A stretch of DNA of 35,878 nucleotides. Origin: Mesorhizobium qingshengii (GTDB lineage Bacteria > Pseudomonadota > Alphaproteobacteria > Rhizobiales > Rhizobiaceae). The first letter of the stretch is position 1. The number at the start of each line of letters is the position of its first letter. This document shows, in pieces, positions 1 through 6,611 of the stretch. Position numbers and translations under genes: made by a program. Where the stretch lies: the NCBI RefSeq assembly GCF_900103325.1, contig NZ_FMXM01000035.1, forward strand, positions 1 to 35,878, written 5' to 3'. Under the pieces are notes generated by a model. That model had not been told where the DNA came from and ran no database searches. It saw only the letters and a program-made list of their open reading frames with translations.

Positions 1-104
1 TAGAGCAATTCCAGGAAAAGTGTGAAACGGTTTTCCGTCCGGAATTGCGTCAAAACAAAGAGTTAGAGCGGTTTGCCGTTTCCGTGAAACGGTGAACTGC
101 TCTA
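1..104. repeat. RIME-like double-palindrome intergenic repeat
   Basis: This roughly 104-bp element has outer inverted ends (tagagcaattc at 1-11 against gaactgctcta at 94-104, one mismatch). Inside are two palindromes: gcaattcc...ggaattgc around 5-48 and an agagcggtt...aactgctct unit around 65-103. Size and two-palindrome layout resemble the Rhizobium-specific intergenic mosaic elements. A shortened relative lies at 32955-33003, sharing the arms and the trailing gcgtcaaaacaaag. The right end supplies the TAG stop of the neighbouring minus-strand gene. Assignment to a named family is from memory of the architecture, not a search. Confidence 0.75.
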
Positions 105-338
105 GTGGCCGAAGAGGTTCCGGTCGCTGCCCTGAGGCGCGGACTTCTCTACGTCACCCGACGAATTGAGCAGCTTGTAGACGGGAGAGCCGCTGTTGCG
201 GATCGAGCCCGTATGCGATGTGTCGACATTGACGGTCGCCTGCTTGTTGATGTCGGTGCCGCCAACATTGTCGTTGCGGGCATAGGCGCTGCCGGCGGCA
301 ATCAGAAGAGCGGCGGCAGTAAGAACAATCTTTTTCAT
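102..338 (-). CDS. DUF680-type small secreted protein, copy 1
   Basis: A 78-residue protein with an N-terminal signal peptide (MKKIVLTAAALL..., predicted cut after GSAYA near residue 20) and a C-terminal GSDRNLFG motif shared with the next two genes. This is the pattern of DUF680, a family of unknown function found almost only in Mesorhizobium. The start is placed at MKK because a GGAG motif lies about nine bases upstream and the sibling genes begin the same way; a longer reading frame (to 368) has no such support. The middle is longer than in copies 2 and 3 and has diverged. The tail ends FGH rather than FGNN because the stop codon lies inside the adjoining repeat. It probably acts in the periplasm or outside the cell; no function is known. 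Confidence 0.8.
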   Translation of the reverse strand: MKKIVLTAAALLIAAGSAYARNDNVGGTDINKQATVNVDTSHTGSIRNSGSPVYKLLNSSGDVEKSAPQGSDRNLFGH

Positions 339-366
339 TTTTTGATACTCCGGTATTTTCGAATTC

Positions 367-392
367 AAGGCGGCGGGCTGGCCCGCCGCCTT
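367..392 (-). terminator. GC-rich intercistronic hairpin between DUF680 copies 2 and 1
   Basis: A perfect inverted repeat with arms aaggcggcgggc (367-378) and gcccgccgcctt (381-392), directly after the stop of copy 2 and before the ribosome binding site of copy 1. It lacks a long T-run, so it may be an mRNA-stabilising or attenuating stem rather than a full terminator. Confidence 0.5.
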
Positions 393-403
393 GCTGTCGG
401 ATG

Positions 404-607
404 TTAGTTGTTGCCGAACAGGTTGCGGTCGCTGCCCTGGGCAGGCGCCTGGGCAGCCGGTTCCGACTTCTTGATCGAAGCCGTATACGAGCTGTCGACC
501 GCGGCGGCGGGCTGGTTGGCACCGTTGGAGCCAAAGTTGTCACTGCCGGCAAAAGCGCTGCCGGAAATGGCAAGGAGGGCAGCGGTGGCGATAAGGATCT
601 TCTTCAT
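404..607 (-). CDS. DUF680-type small secreted protein, copy 2
   Basis: A 67-residue protein, MKKILIATAALLAISGSAFA at the N-terminus (signal peptide with an AFA cleavage site), then a short polar region containing DSSYTASIKKSEPA and the tail GSDRNLFGNN. It is very close to copy 3 (680-880): the middle and tail match almost residue for residue, which points to recent tandem duplication. The start is fixed by an AGGAGT motif six bases upstream of the ATG. Seen: signal peptide and conserved tail. Known: DUF680 has no assigned role. Inferred: exported and folded, or disordered, in the periplasm. Confidence 0.82.
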   Translation of the reverse strand: MKKILIATAALLAISGSAFAGSDNFGSNGANQPAAAVDSSYTASIKKSEPAAQAPAQGSDRNLFGNN

Positions 608-642
608 TTCAAGTACTCCTGAATTTCTGGATTTCGCCAGGG

Positions 643-660
643 CGGCGGGCACGCCCGCCG
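643..660 (-). terminator. GC-rich intercistronic hairpin between DUF680 copies 3 and 2
   Basis: Inverted repeat cggcgggc (643-650) / gcccgccg (653-660) in the spacer between copies 3 and 2. It is positioned like the hairpin at 367-392, so the spacer was probably duplicated together with the gene. There is no T-run. Confidence 0.45.
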
Positions 661-679
661 TCGCCTGGGGAATCGGCTG

Positions 680-880
680 TTAGTTGTTGCCGAAGAGGTT
701 ACGGTCGCTGCCCTGGGCAGGCGTCTGAGCAGCCGGTTCCGACTTCTTGATCGAAGCGGTGTACGAGCTGTCGACAGCAGTGGCTGCCGGGGCATTTGAA
801 CCGTAGTGATCGCTACCGTTAGCGAAGGCGCTGCCGGAAATGGCCAGAAGGGCGGCGGCAGTGAGGACAATCTTTTTCAT
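680..880 (-). CDS. DUF680-type small secreted protein, copy 3 (promoter-proximal)
   Basis: A 66-residue protein with signal peptide MKKIVLTAAALLAISGSAFA, a short Gly/Ser/Asn/Ala region, DSSYTASIKKSEPAAQ and the C-terminal GSDRNLFGNN. A GGAGT ribosome binding site precedes the ATG. It is the first gene of the minus-strand triplet, so a shared promoter should lie in 881-1000. Its signal peptide resembles copy 1 and its mature part resembles copy 2. Function unknown (DUF680). Confidence 0.82.
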   Translation of the reverse strand: MKKIVLTAAALLAISGSAFANGSDHYGSNAPAATAVDSSYTASIKKSEPAAQTPAQGSDRNLFGNN

Positions 881-1400
881 TTTTTGGTACTCCAGTATCT
901 TCTTATTTCCGTCCGTCTAGCGGCGTGTCTTGGAAGGAATTCGCGTCGTTCGGACAGCCCCGATGTGGGAGAGCCATCCAGCCATTTCCAATCACGAAGT
1001 TGTTTCGTGTGGACCATGAATCTGCCACTTGAAATTGTGCCAAGGCCTTCTACACCATGTACTTTTCTGTTTTATATCAATTAGTTAGATAAAACTTCCG
1101 TTCCGATCACCAACTGTGTCCAGGGTCCAGCGTTCACACCGTCCTGCACGCACCGTCAACAGAAACGAACCGTTCGGTTCGATTTTAGAGACAGCTAATA
1201 GTCACTTTTCGAAACCGTTAACCGTTTTTGGCCTCCGCCAGCGACCAGATTCGGGAAGATCGCAGCCGGCAAATGGCAGTCGGGGAGATCGGATTCCAGC
1301 TCCGCAATCGCCAACCGGGGCGTTTCGTACGCGTGTCGCGCCGCATGGATGCGATGTCGCTTTCATGCCGATGTCGCAATCGCCGTCGTGATTAGATCAT
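881..1400. other. Intergenic region upstream of the DUF680 triplet and the riboswitch
   Basis: No convincing gene. It should hold the leftward promoter of the DUF680 genes and the rightward promoter of the riboswitch transcript. An AT-rich stretch lies at about 1060-1100, unusual for this GC-rich sequence. A hairpin at 1166-1181 (cgaacc, loop gttc, ggttcg) is followed by atttt; it could be a weak terminator or a dyad operator. No clear -35/-10 pair could be chosen with confidence. Confidence 0.45.
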
Positions 1401-1586
1401 GACATCTCAGGTGCCGTTTCGTGACGACGAGGCGGAGAATTGGGAAGCCGGTCAGAACCCGGCGCTGCCCCCGCAACGGTGGTGGAGTTCAAGTCGCAAC
1501 GGGAGACCACTGGGCCGAAAGCCTGGGAAGGTGTCGCGATCGTCCGCAAGGACAACTCCAGAGCCCGGAAACCAGCCGGAGATGTC
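1401..1586 (+). promoter_or_regulatory. Cobalamin (AdoCbl-type) riboswitch
   Basis: The aptamer is closed by a perfect 8-bp P1 stem: gacatctc (1401-1408) pairs with gagatgtc (1579-1586). Inside are the family's conserved blocks in order: ggtgcc (1410-1415), the gggaagccggtcagaacccgg segment beginning at 1442, the gctgcccccgcaac block (about 1464-1477), and the B12 box cccggaaaccagcc (about 1564-1577). B12 riboswitches normally reduce expression of the downstream gene when cobalamin is plentiful. The next genes are a Rieske oxygenase and its reductase (1710-4135), not B12 synthesis or transport genes. Confidence 0.93.
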
Positions 1587-1686
1587 TAGGCTCGACTGAT
1601 CGCGGTGGGCGGTCAAGAGGTGGATAGTGCATGTCCGGCACATCGCCGGCTTGCGTCCGATCCTTCCTCTCTTCCCCTCCGATGCA

Positions 1687-1704
1687 GTCCTTGATTGTGA
1701 GGAC
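1687..1704 (+). promoter_or_regulatory. Possible riboswitch expression platform masking the gbcA ribosome binding site
   Basis: gtcct (1687-1691) can pair with aggac (1700-1704), which contains the Shine-Dalgarno core of the gene starting at 1710. In addition atgtcc (1631-1636) is complementary to ggacat (1706-1711), which covers the start codon. Either pairing would hide the initiation region and would suit translational control by the upstream aptamer. Stems are short, so this is inference. Confidence 0.4.
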
Positions 1705-1709
1705 AGGAC

Positions 1710-2957
1710 ATGGACGCGCGCAACGACATGCTGAGGCTCTTGAATGGCCGCGAGCAAGGTTTTTCACTAGAGCAGCCCTTCTACACCGACCCCGACTATT
1801 TCAGGCTCGACATGGAGCTGATCTGGTATCGCGACTGGCTGTTCATCGGCCATGATTGCGAACTGCCGAAGCCGGGCAGCTACATCACCGTGCAGATCGG
1901 TGACTATCCGGTCGTCCTCGTTCGCGACCAGCAAGGCAAGATCAACGGCTTCCACAATTCCTGCCGCCATCGCGGCAGCCGTGTCTGCAATTCCGACAAG
2001 GGCACGGCGGCCAAGCTGGTCTGCCCCTACCACCAATGGACCTATGAGCTGGACGGAAGGCTGCTGTTCGCCAGGCAGATGGCCGACGGTTTCGACAAGA
2101 GCCAGTTCGGCCTGAAGCCGGTCGCCTGCGAGACGGTCGGCGGTTACATCTTCATTTGCCTGGCCAAGGAGCCGGCGGATTTCGCGCCGATGCGGGCGAT
2201 GATCGAACCCTATCTGCTGCCGCACCGGCTGCGCGAGGCAAAAGTCGCCTTCGAGAGCACGATCATCGAGAAGGGCAACTGGAAGCTGGTCTGGGAAAAC
2301 AACCGCGAGTGCTATCATTGCGCCGGCAATCATCCGGAGCTCTGCAAGACCTTCCCGGAAGCACCGACGGTGACTGGCGTGCAAGGCGCCGACAGCGACC
2401 CGGAAATGCTTGCGCACTGGGCGAAATGCGAAGCGGCCGGCCTGCCGAGCAAGTTTCGCATCGATCCGGCCGGGCAGTACCGCGCCACCCGCGCGCCGCT
2501 GCTGCGCGATGCCGTCAGCTACACGATGACCGGCAAGCGGGCGGTGAAGAAGAACTTGTCCGACACCGTCTCCGCCGACCGCATCGGCACTTTGATGCAC
2601 TATCATTACCCGACGACGTGGAACCACATCCTCATCGACCATGCGGTGACCTTCCGCGTGCTGCCGATCAGCGCCACGGAAACCGCGGTGACGACCAAAT
2701 GGCTGGTGCACAAGGATGCGGTCGAAGGCGTCGACTACGATCTCGCCGAACTCACCCATGTGTGGACCGAGACCAACGACCAGGACCGCCGCATCGTCGA
2801 GGAAAACGCCTTCGGCATCCTGTCGCCGGCCTACGAACCAGGTCCCTATTCGGAGCTGCATGAGGGTGGCGTGATCCAGTTCGTCGACTGGTACGCACGA
2901 TTCATCGGCCCACGCCTAGCCGGAGACGGCAGGCCGGCCCTGCGCAGCGTCGCCTAG
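1710..2957 (+). CDS. gbcA: Rieske oxygenase, glycine betaine demethylase subunit (GbcA-like)
   Basis: A 415-residue aromatic-ring-hydroxylating-type oxygenase alpha subunit. The Rieske [2Fe-2S] ligands are C85-R-H87 and C105-PY-H108. The catalytic mononuclear iron region is at 197-208 (NNRECYHCAGNH; H203 and H208 as probable ligands). The whole-length look (EQPFYTD, CRHRGSR, CPYHQWTYELDGRL, WENNRECYHC) matches GbcA, which with a reductase demethylates glycine betaine to dimethylglycine, releasing formaldehyde. Related stachydrine demethylases cannot be excluded. It lies behind a cobalamin riboswitch and is followed after 68 bases by its reductase. The ATG at 1710 has gagga about six bases upstream. 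Cytoplasmic, oxygen-dependent. Confidence 0.85.
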   Translation: MDARNDMLRLLNGREQGFSLEQPFYTDPDYFRLDMELIWYRDWLFIGHDCELPKPGSYITVQIGDYPVVLVRDQQGKINGFHNSCRHRGSRVCNSDKGTAAKLVCPYHQWTYELDGRLLFARQMADGFDKSQFGLKPVACETVGGYIFICLAKEPADFAPMRAMIEPYLLPHRLREAKVAFESTIIEKGNWKLVWENNRECYHCAGNHPELCKTFPEAPTVTGVQGADSDPEMLAHWAKCEAAGLPSKFRIDPAGQYRATRAPLLRDAVSYTMTGKRAVKKNLSDTVSADRIGTLMHYHYPTTWNHILIDHAVTFRVLPISATETAVTTKWLVHKDAVEGVDYDLAELTHVWTETNDQDRRIVEENAFGILSPAYEPGPYSELHEGGVIQFVDWYARFIGPRLAGDGRPALRSVA

Positions 2958-2958
2958 C

Positions 2959-3003
2959 GCATGGCGCCCAGAAGTGCGCAGCGGTTTTCGGTTCAAGCCA
3001 TGC
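2959..3003. repeat. 45-bp dispersed palindromic repeat, copy between gbcA and gbcB
   Basis: Ends gcatggc (2959-2965) and gccatgc (2997-3003) form the stem; the centre contains agaagtgcgcagcggttttcgg. A copy of identical length in inverted orientation sits at 23050-23094 and agrees at about 33 of 45 positions by hand count. The central aagtg...cggttttc core also occurs in the element at 1-104. This is a rhizobial intergenic repeat type; here it lies inside an apparent operon. Confidence 0.75.
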
Positions 3004-3025
3004 ACGGAACAAAAGGGACAAGAGG

Positions 3026-4135
3026 ATGAATGCGATGACGGATCTTGGCCTCTATCGCCATCTCGACGAGATGGCGCCCTGGAACGACAGGCTCCAGGTG
3101 CTGGAAGTGATCGGCGTCGCCGACGAGGCCCCCGACGTAAGGACCTTCACCTTCCGCTCCGACAACCAAACCTGGTTTCGCTACAAGCCTGGCCAGTTCG
3201 TGACGTTGGAACTGCCGACCGCCGAGGGGCCGCTGATGCGCACCTACACGCTGTCGTCCTCGCCGTCGCGGCCGTTCTCGATCGCGGTGACGGTGAAGGC
3301 ACAAGCGGGCAGCGTCGGCACACGCTGGATGTTCGATCATCTGGCGCCCGGCACCCATGTCAAGGCCTATGGGCCGGCCGGCGACTTCTCGCTGCACAGC
3401 CACCCGGCGGCCAAATATTTGTTCATTTCGGCCGGCTCCGGCGTGACGCCGATGATGTCGATGCTGCGCTGGCTCAACGACTGCGCGCCATGGACCGATG
3501 TCGGCTTCGTCAACTGCGCGCGCCGCCCGGAAGAGATCATTTTCCGCAAAGAACTCGAACTGCTCGGCAGCCGCATGCCCGGCCTGTCGCTCGGCTTCAT
3601 GATCGAGGAGCGGTCAAGCCGCGAGGGCTGGTTCGGCCATATGGGCCGCATCGACGCGATCCGGCTGCCATTGCTGGCGCCCGATTTCCGCGAGCGCGAA
3701 ATCTTCTGCTGCGGTCCCGATCCCTTCATGCGCGCCGTGCGCGGCATGCTGGAGGCCGCGGGCTTCGACATGACGAAATACCATCAGGAGAGCTTTGCGG
3801 CGCCTGTCGTGGAGGAGATCCCGGCACCGTTCGCAGCGCGGGCGCGGGACGGCGCCGCGGTTCCCGTCGAAGCCGCGACGCCGATCCGCTTCTCGCTTTC
3901 GGATGTCGATGCCGAATGCGTCGCCGGCCAGACCGTGCTGCAGACGGCGCGGGCTTCGGGCGTGCGGATTCCCGCCGCCTGCGAGTTCGGCCTGTGCGGA
4001 ACCTGCAAGGTGAAGAAGGTCGCGGGCGCCGTCGAGATGAGCCACAATGGCGGTATCCTCGATCATGAGATCGACGACGGTTTCATCCTCGCCTGCTGCT
4101 CCAGACCGCTTTCGGCGCTCGAAATCGAGGCGTGA
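3026..4135 (+). CDS. gbcB: Flavin/ferredoxin reductase of the Rieske oxygenase (GbcB-like)
   Basis: A 369-residue hybrid electron-transfer protein. The N-terminal ferredoxin-reductase FAD domain carries the RTYTLSSSPS motif, and an NAD(P)-binding domain follows with ISAGSGVTPMMSM and CCGPDPFM. At the C-terminus is a plant-type [2Fe-2S] domain with C319, C324, C327 and a final Cys at 357 or 358. Such proteins pass electrons from NAD(P)H to a partner Rieske oxygenase, here the gene just upstream. A purine-rich aaggga about seven bases before the ATG supports the start. It should be cotranscribed with gbcA and so fall under the same riboswitch. Confidence 0.87.
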   Translation: MNAMTDLGLYRHLDEMAPWNDRLQVLEVIGVADEAPDVRTFTFRSDNQTWFRYKPGQFVTLELPTAEGPLMRTYTLSSSPSRPFSIAVTVKAQAGSVGTRWMFDHLAPGTHVKAYGPAGDFSLHSHPAAKYLFISAGSGVTPMMSMLRWLNDCAPWTDVGFVNCARRPEEIIFRKELELLGSRMPGLSLGFMIEERSSREGWFGHMGRIDAIRLPLLAPDFREREIFCCGPDPFMRAVRGMLEAAGFDMTKYHQESFAAPVVEEIPAPFAARARDGAAVPVEAATPIRFSLSDVDAECVAGQTVLQTARASGVRIPAACEFGLCGTCKVKKVAGAVEMSHNGGILDHEIDDGFILACCSRPLSALEIEA

Positions 4136-4287
4136 TCCACTCGGAACCAGACTGCTGCCAAAAAAATGGGCGAGGTCTCGACGGCATCCGTTGACTTGCC
4201 AAGGAAGAACCGAGTGTTTACAGGCGTTGTCGGGGAGCGACTACGCCGACCGGCGATTGGTCGCGCAAGCTGCCGGGACCAAGAACG

Positions 4288-4716
4288 ATGCGCCATGCCG
4301 ATGTCTACGCAATCGCGAGCAAGGACGTGGTCTTTGAGTCCTTCGACGGCGAAGCCGTGGTGCTCGATCTTTCAAGCGGGAAATATTTCGGTTTTTCCGA
4401 TTCAGGCAGCAAGATCTGGCAGGCACTCTCGTCCGGCGTCGATGCCCAGGCCCTGATCGGGCTGACCGCAGGCGCGTCGACAATAGGCCCGGCTGAACTC
4501 GACCGCTTCGTATCGCAATTGGTCGAACTGCGGCTCCTGACGCGTTCCGACGCGCCGGCGCAGCCGCTGCCGGGCGACCTGCTTGCCGAGCTTGCGGCCA
4601 CGAGCGAGCCGCTCAATGTGAGTATTCACGACGATCTCGCCGACCTCATCATCGTGGATCCGATCCATGAAGTCGAGGAACCGCTGGGTTGGCCGGCGGT
4701 CAAGCAGGCATCCTGA
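4288..4716 (+). CDS. PqqD-like (RRE) protein opening a kinase/glycosyltransferase operon
   Basis: A 142-residue protein. Residues about 10-85 match the PqqD/RiPP-recognition fold: DGEAVVLDLSSGKYFGFSD is the usual strand-turn-strand, followed by a helical bundle ending in VSQLVELRLLTR. PqqD-type domains bind leader peptides or chaperone peptide substrates. Here it heads an operon with an HprK-like kinase, three glycosyltransferases and a nucleotidyltransferase, a setting like the PqqD relatives of HPr-rel-A and lasso-peptide clusters. An acidic tail (115-129, DDLADLIIVDPIHEV, then a GWP) lies beyond the domain and has no assigned role. No radical SAM enzyme or precursor gene is adjacent. Start: ATG at 4288; the ribosome binding site is weak. 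Confidence 0.75.
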   Translation: MRHADVYAIASKDVVFESFDGEAVVLDLSSGKYFGFSDSGSKIWQALSSGVDAQALIGLTAGASTIGPAELDRFVSQLVELRLLTRSDAPAQPLPGDLLAELAATSEPLNVSIHDDLADLIIVDPIHEVEEPLGWPAVKQAS

Positions 4717-4757
4717 CGAACAGTCGCATCCGCGATAGAGGGGTGCTGGACCTGGCC

Positions 4758-5807
4758 ATGTCGCGCGTTACCCTCGAAACCTTGCCGGACTACGCCCGCT
4801 ATCTCATCGCTGCCGCCGAGGGTGCGTCCGCGTCCTATCCTGTCACGCGAAAGATCCGCCTGCCCAGGCTGGAACTGACCGGGCATCTCGGTCCCGGTGT
4901 GCTGGCGGATGCGCTCGGCCATGCCTTTGTCGAGACCAGGGGTGATCAACCGGAAAGCTCCCGCTGCCGCATTTTTATTGCTCATCCGGGCATCCACGGT
5001 ATCCCTGAGCCGGCACGGTGGGGCGACGCGCACTTCACCGAACACGGCTTTGCCAAGCGCCTCGCCGAGGCCGGCTTGCGCGGCCACCATTTTCACGATC
5101 TCGATTTCTGGCAGTTCTACGATCCGCAACGTCGCGTCGGCGTGCAGTTGATGGGCTCGGCCGACGCCTTTCCGCCCTGGGAACCTGGCGCTCCGCTGCG
5201 CGCCTTCCTGCACTGGGAGTATGCGGCACGCGGCATGCGGCTTGCCCATGCCGGCACGCTTGGCGCCAATGGCAAGGGCGTGCTGTTGGCCGGCGCGGGC
5301 GGCGCCGGCAAATCCGGGACCGTCGCTGCCGGCCTCCTCAACGGGCTGGACAGCGTCGGCGACGACTATGTGCTGATCGACCTCGCCAACGGCGTGACGG
5401 CCCGCCCGCTGTTTTCGACGCTGAAGCAAGATCCCCAAGGGTTTGCGCGGCTCGGGCTGAAGCGCCGTGTGCCGGCCAATGCTCCGCTCAACTGGCAGGG
5501 CAAGCATGCCTTTCACATTGGCGACATCGCGCCTCGGCCGGTACCGGCAATGCTGGACATCGTTGCGCTGATGGTGCCACATATCAGCGGTGGCGGGGCA
5601 AGCTCGATCATGCCGGTGTCGCGCAGGGATGCCATGATTGCATTGGCGCCGTCCGGCATAGCGCAGATGCCGGGCGAGCGGGAAAGCGGCTTTCGCTTCT
5701 TCAGCGATCTCACCCGCCTGCTGCCGTGCTACCGTCTGTCGCTGGGGACGCAGCCCCAGGAGATCGCCGGCACGATCGCGGAGTTCCTCGCGCGGGGTGC
5801 TTCGTGA
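4758..5807 (+). CDS. HprK-like P-loop kinase
   Basis: About 349 residues. The C-terminal half carries a Walker A loop (GAGGAGKS, residues 179-186) and GDDYVLID (about 201-208), the arrangement of HPr-kinase-related serine kinases that accompany PqqD-like proteins and nucleotidyltransferases. Relatives phosphorylate lasso peptides; others have no known substrate. The N-terminal 165 residues have no domain I recognise but include a Trp/Phe-rich segment. The start is uncertain: ATG at 4758 gives a sensible N-terminus; GTG at 4743 or TTG at 4689 are alternatives, the last overlapping the PqqD gene. Its TGA stop (5805-5807) overlaps the GTG start of the next gene. Confidence 0.72.
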   Translation: MSRVTLETLPDYARYLIAAAEGASASYPVTRKIRLPRLELTGHLGPGVLADALGHAFVETRGDQPESSRCRIFIAHPGIHGIPEPARWGDAHFTEHGFAKRLAEAGLRGHHFHDLDFWQFYDPQRRVGVQLMGSADAFPPWEPGAPLRAFLHWEYAARGMRLAHAGTLGANGKGVLLAGAGGAGKSGTVAAGLLNGLDSVGDDYVLIDLANGVTARPLFSTLKQDPQGFARLGLKRRVPANAPLNWQGKHAFHIGDIAPRPVPAMLDIVALMVPHISGGGASSIMPVSRRDAMIALAPSGIAQMPGERESGFRFFSDLTRLLPCYRLSLGTQPQEIAGTIAEFLARGAS

Positions 5808-6556
5808 AACTGAGCGTGATCATGCCCGTCTACAACCGCGAGCGCTATGTCGTTTCGGCTTTGCGCTCGCTGGTGCGGCAGCGCGACGTCGTCGATATCG
5901 ACATCATCGTCATCGATGACGGCTCGACCGACGGTTCGGCGGAGGCCGTACGCTCGATGATGCGCGAGACGCCCTGCATCCGGCTGTTCCAGCAGGCCAA
6001 TATGGGCGTCGCCGGGGCGCGCAACGCCGGGCTACGGCAACTGCCACCGGATGCCGGATTCGTGTCGTTCCTGGATTCGGACGACATCTCGCTGGCGGGA
6101 CGCTTCGAGAGGGATCTTGCGTGCTTCGCGGCCGACCCCCGCCTCGAATTGACCTATTCGCTGATGACGCTGGCCGACCTGATTGACGACGAGAGGCTTG
6201 AGCCCGCGGCCGACAGCCGTACCATGACGCTTCGGGGAATTTCGCTGAGCACCGCCGTGTTCAGCAGGGGGCTTGTCGACCGGACGGGCCAATTCGACGA
6301 GGATTTCGAACAGGCCGAGGACACCGACTATCTGCTGCGCGTTTTCGAAAGGGGTCCGAACTACGAATTGCTGGATGCCGTCGCGATCTACTACCGGCGC
6401 CACGCTGGCAACGTCACCAAGGAACATGGCGACAGGGTCCGCAACCACTTGCGTGCCATCCACAAGTCGATGCGGCGGCGCAAGGCCGACCCGTCGTTAC
6501 ATGAGATCCAGGGCATCTTCGAACTGAAGAGCCCGGCTGACTGGCAGATGCTGTGA
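5804..6556 (+). CDS. Family 2 glycosyltransferase, tandem copy A
   Basis: A 250-residue GT-A fold glycosyltransferase (GT2). It begins VKLSVIMPVYNRE and contains IDDGSTDGS (nucleotide-binding loop) and FLDSDD (DXD-type metal site). The GTG start overlaps the kinase stop, showing translational coupling; the upstream extension of the frame is only a shadow of the kinase gene. No membrane segments, so it acts in the cytoplasm on a soluble or membrane-presented acceptor. Gene 6612-7364 is an ungapped paralogue, similar through to the last residues (RRKADP...ADW), so the pair arose by tandem duplication. Sugar donor and acceptor unknown. Confidence 0.82.
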   Translation: MKLSVIMPVYNRERYVVSALRSLVRQRDVVDIDIIVIDDGSTDGSAEAVRSMMRETPCIRLFQQANMGVAGARNAGLRQLPPDAGFVSFLDSDDISLAGRFERDLACFAADPRLELTYSLMTLADLIDDERLEPAADSRTMTLRGISLSTAVFSRGLVDRTGQFDEDFEQAEDTDYLLRVFERGPNYELLDAVAIYYRRHAGNVTKEHGDRVRNHLRAIHKSMRRRKADPSLHEIQGIFELKSPADWQML

Positions 6557-6611
6557 TGCCGGACACAATCGGTTCGGATCGGCCAAGCCCGGAACAGTCG
6601 TGGAGCCATCA

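Noticed and set aside
1452..1767. Several overlapping short frames in the gbcA leader
   Set aside because: They fall inside the riboswitch aptamer and expression platform; structure explains the sequence better than coding.
4191..4220. Promoter TTGACT with a possible -10 at 4215 for the PqqD operon
   Set aside because: The -35 is fair, but tgttta at 18-base spacing is a poor -10; not strong enough to annotate.
4136..4287. Precursor peptide gene before the PqqD-like protein
   Set aside because: Searched for a RiPP precursor. The only frame (ATG 4166) runs into the PqqD gene out of frame and has no leader/core appearance or good ribosome binding site.
5018..5803. N-terminal extension of glycosyltransferase copy A
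   Set aside because: The upstream residues are the out-of-frame shadow of the kinase gene; the GTG at 5804 starts a normal GT2 N-terminus.
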